From contig NC_030385.2 in assembly GCF_001625215.2 (NCBI RefSeq), positions 31,707,598 to 31,771,597 of the forward strand: a stretch of DNA of 64,000 bases, written 5' to 3'. Below, piece after piece: positions 62,114 through 64,000 of this stretch. The DNA is from Daucus carota subsp. sativus. Taxonomy: Eukaryota; Streptophyta; Magnoliopsida; Apiales; Apiaceae. Made by a program: the position numbers and the translations under genes. How positions within the stretch are numbered: the stretch's first letter is position 1; the number at the start of each line of letters is the position of its first letter. The notes beneath the pieces are model-generated. The model was not told the DNA's origin. It did no database searches and was given only the letters and a program-made list of their open reading frames with translations.

Positions 62114-63197
62114 TGTGTGCGTGTGTGTGTGTGCGTGTGTGTCATTGTGTAATGTAGTTCTGATCAGTCTTACATTGATATTTTTTTTAACATAAGTGAA
62201 TTGTGTGAACAGCTCGAAGTCATTTAAACGCAGAAAAACAAAGAACCATGGTCAAGGTGCAAGAAATGTGACTGCACTGGTCTTAGATTCTGGTGAGTTG
62301 CCTTCCACAATCAATGGACATCGCGACACTGTTAATGGTGTGTATTTATTTTCATCTGCAATTCCTTCAAGTCAGTTTGTAACTGCAATTTTGATTTTAA
62401 CATTAAAGTTTCTTCTTTGTGGATGTTATATTTCATAGTGTTTTCATATAATGCATCACTTATGACTTGTGAGAAAAATATCAATTCTTATCTATCTTGA
62501 ATTTTGTGGTAAATGTCAATTACAGAAACCTATAAACAAGCTCATTCCAACCCTACTGGTTTGAACCCTCAACCTCTTATTTCCAAGAGGATAGAGCTAT
62601 CAGTAGGTGAAGCCTTGCAGATATGTCTAAATTTTAATTAGTTTTGAATGGATAAAGAATAAAATATAGGAAAGAAGGGCTTATTGTGATTTAAAATTAA
62701 ATGTATCGTTTTAATTAAAAAAGAGATGAGACGTAAGGTTTTTCTTCAAATTAACCAGCTAAACCCCTTCAATATGAAGGGAATGAACATATGATGAAAA
62801 ATCCATCATACTTTATTTTATATTAAAATTAGTGTTCCACCAAGTTGTTCACTCTGCGTGTAAGCTTCCAGTTGAGGAAGAAAGTATATCTAACATAACC
62901 AAGATTTTGATTCCCCTCATACCAGTATTTAACATTATTTTTAGATATTGATTCCGGCCACAGTAATGATGACCTAATATATGGTGCATGTTTTTGGGTC
63001 CTATCAGGTGCCCTCGAATATCTAGAACACAATACATCTAGCCTTAATAATGCGACAGGATGCTCAAGTGCCACAGCTCATTCATATGCAGATCTTGAAT
63101 GTGCCCAATCTGCTCCAGGAAGCAACCTTGCACTTTTTTCTGCACCACAATCTGCAAAGTCTAGAAAGTTATCATCTGAGCGCTCTGACCCAAGAAA
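55721..63197 (+). CDS. EMF2: EMF2/VRN2-type Polycomb PRC2 subunit (5' part)
   Basis: Plant Su(z)12 homolog, a core subunit of the PRC2 complex that deposits H3K27me3. Coding exons: 55721-55749, 56421-56568, 57065-57117, 57263-57377, 57456-57627, 57718-57777, 58478-58614, 59777-59839, 59946-60055, 60211-60275, 61327-61379, 61465-61518, 61596-61658, 62020-62063, 62213-62337 (or 62292) and 63008 (or 62946)-63197. All phases agree, giving about 493 residues so far. Diagnostic parts are MPGRPLDPY, then LSLYCKPVELYNILQRRAI, FLQRCLRYKMQAK, LRNGNVIFNYKYHFNKLQRTE, and the C2H2 finger at about 324-344 (CAFCLVKGASYEGLKHHLLASH). The last exon contains KLSSERSDPRK, normally followed by the acidic and VEFS-box exons; those lie beyond 64000, so the gene is cut by the window end, not broken. 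EMF2 is favoured over VRN2 or FIS2 because the N-terminal half is complete. Confidence 0.93.
58809..58870. repeat. C-rich/CT/CA low-complexity run in an EMF2 intron
   Basis: A run of C, then CT, then CA repeats within intron 58615-59776. No other feature. Confidence 0.85.
62068..62142. repeat. (TC)n(GT)n microsatellite beside a splice donor
   Basis: A TC run starting five bases after the donor of the exon ending at 62063, then a GT/GC run. It fills half of the 149-base intron 62064-62212. Confidence 0.95.
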
Positions 63198-64000
63198 GTA
63201 TGTTGAGAAAATGCACTTAATACTGTTCTTTTTTTGGTATAGTGCGAAGTATTACTTTTCAGGACTATTTAAATAGCTGATTTATTATGTGTGATCAGTA
63301 TCTGTAGTTCTGTACATAGTGATAGTAGTCAAAGCATTAAGTGGGTAACTAATTGGTACAATGGTACCCTTATTAGGATTAAAAGGTTTTCTACTTGTAC
63401 AGCTGACTGTCTAATGTCATGCAAGTAATTGGCTTGTGAATCATCACGGTCCCTCAAATTTACTTGACATGACTATCTAGGGTCAAAGTTTGATATATAC
63501 TATTAATAACCGAAGTAGGTGCATTATCATTTCTCTGTAAATCTTGGCGACAAGAGTGGAAATTAACTTCAGGACTGTATTCCAAATAAGCACAAGGGTG
63601 ATCAGCAGTCACCTTTCTTTCTGGACTTTATACTATATCTGTTTGCCGTACAATAAGCAAAACAATATTGTCCGAAGAATCTTTCCATAGTGTCATTCTT
63701 GCTTCAGCAATCTACGAAATCTAGGTTGTCAACAATCAGTAGGTCTTCACAATTGGAAAACATATCAAAAGCTCTGTCACTCCAGTAGTCAGCTTGAATC
63801 ATTATTTTGGTCGACGATTTATAAGATCTTAGAGGTCTTCTCGTAGCTTGTCAGGTTGCTTTTTTTGTTTGTTTGAACCGTGTTCCAGGTCATTTCGGTT
63901 GCCATTTCTTAATTTTTTTAAAATTATATTTAAATACTTAAAAGGGTGTATAATACATGGTTGACATTTAAATACCTTTGTATTAAGATGGTCCAGTTCA
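63198..64000. other. start of a large intron of the EMF2-type gene
   Basis: Begins with a GTATGT donor at 63198. No further exon of the gene (acidic region, VEFS box) was recognised before the window ends, so the intron continues past 64000. Confidence 0.6.

Noticed and set aside
62520-62610. A tRNA-like phrase (GGTTTGAACCCTC) in an EMF2 intron
   Set aside because: It has a B-box-like word but no A box or cloverleaf; more likely a SINE or repeat scrap.

Overview
This is nuclear DNA of a flowering plant, most likely a eudicot. The genes have many short exons with GT-AG introns, the intergenic DNA is AT-rich, and plant-type transposons are nested in each other. The exact species cannot be read from the sequence; an asterid is only a guess.

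Layout. (1) 1-6.3 kb: a minus-strand gene for the regulatory (beta) subunit of protein kinase CK2, five coding exons, with a short N-terminus and a hAT element in its last intron. (2) 6.3-9.4 kb: AT-rich DNA with MITEs. (3) 9.4-11.1 kb: a three-exon, Golgi-type GT77-like glycosyltransferase. (4) 11.1-18.4 kb: repeat-rich DNA. A Mutator-type MITE here carries a small Helitron, and an inverted duplication carries gene fragments. Several coding-like scraps could not be identified. (5) 18.48-22.34 kb: a complete nine-exon NAD(H) glutamate dehydrogenase gene of 411 codons with a GC-AG first intron. (6) 22.9-37.7 kb: a large nest of elements. At its centre is a whole-looking Ty1/copia element of the Sirevirus type (24751-36829, minus strand) with two 571-bp LTRs that look identical by eye, gag, pol and a long third ORF, inserted in an older DNA transposon. 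(7) 37.8-39.7 kb: a second nest, with a hAT element and a MITE inside an older repeat. (8) 39.8-40.5 kb: a compact cluster of three box C/D snoRNAs behind a site II plus telo-box promoter; no protein is encoded there. (9) 40.5-45.8 kb: AT-rich DNA with MITEs and microsatellites. (10) 45.9-48.9 kb: an intron-less coding region for a SUVH-type histone H3K9 methyltransferase (SRA, pre-SET, SET, post-SET) with a leader intron and a start-stop uORF. (11) 49.9 kb to the window end: an EMF2-type Polycomb (PRC2) subunit with a 5.5-kb leader intron. At least 16 exons are visible; the VEFS-box exons lie beyond the window.

The protein genes look like ordinary dispersed plant genes, not an operon-like cluster. 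Two chromatin repressor genes (SUVH and EMF2) do lie in tandem about 1 kb apart. The most notable items are the snoRNA cluster, the minimal uORFs in front of both chromatin genes, the GC-AG intron, the in-frame alternative splice sites in the EMF2-type gene and the depth of transposon nesting.
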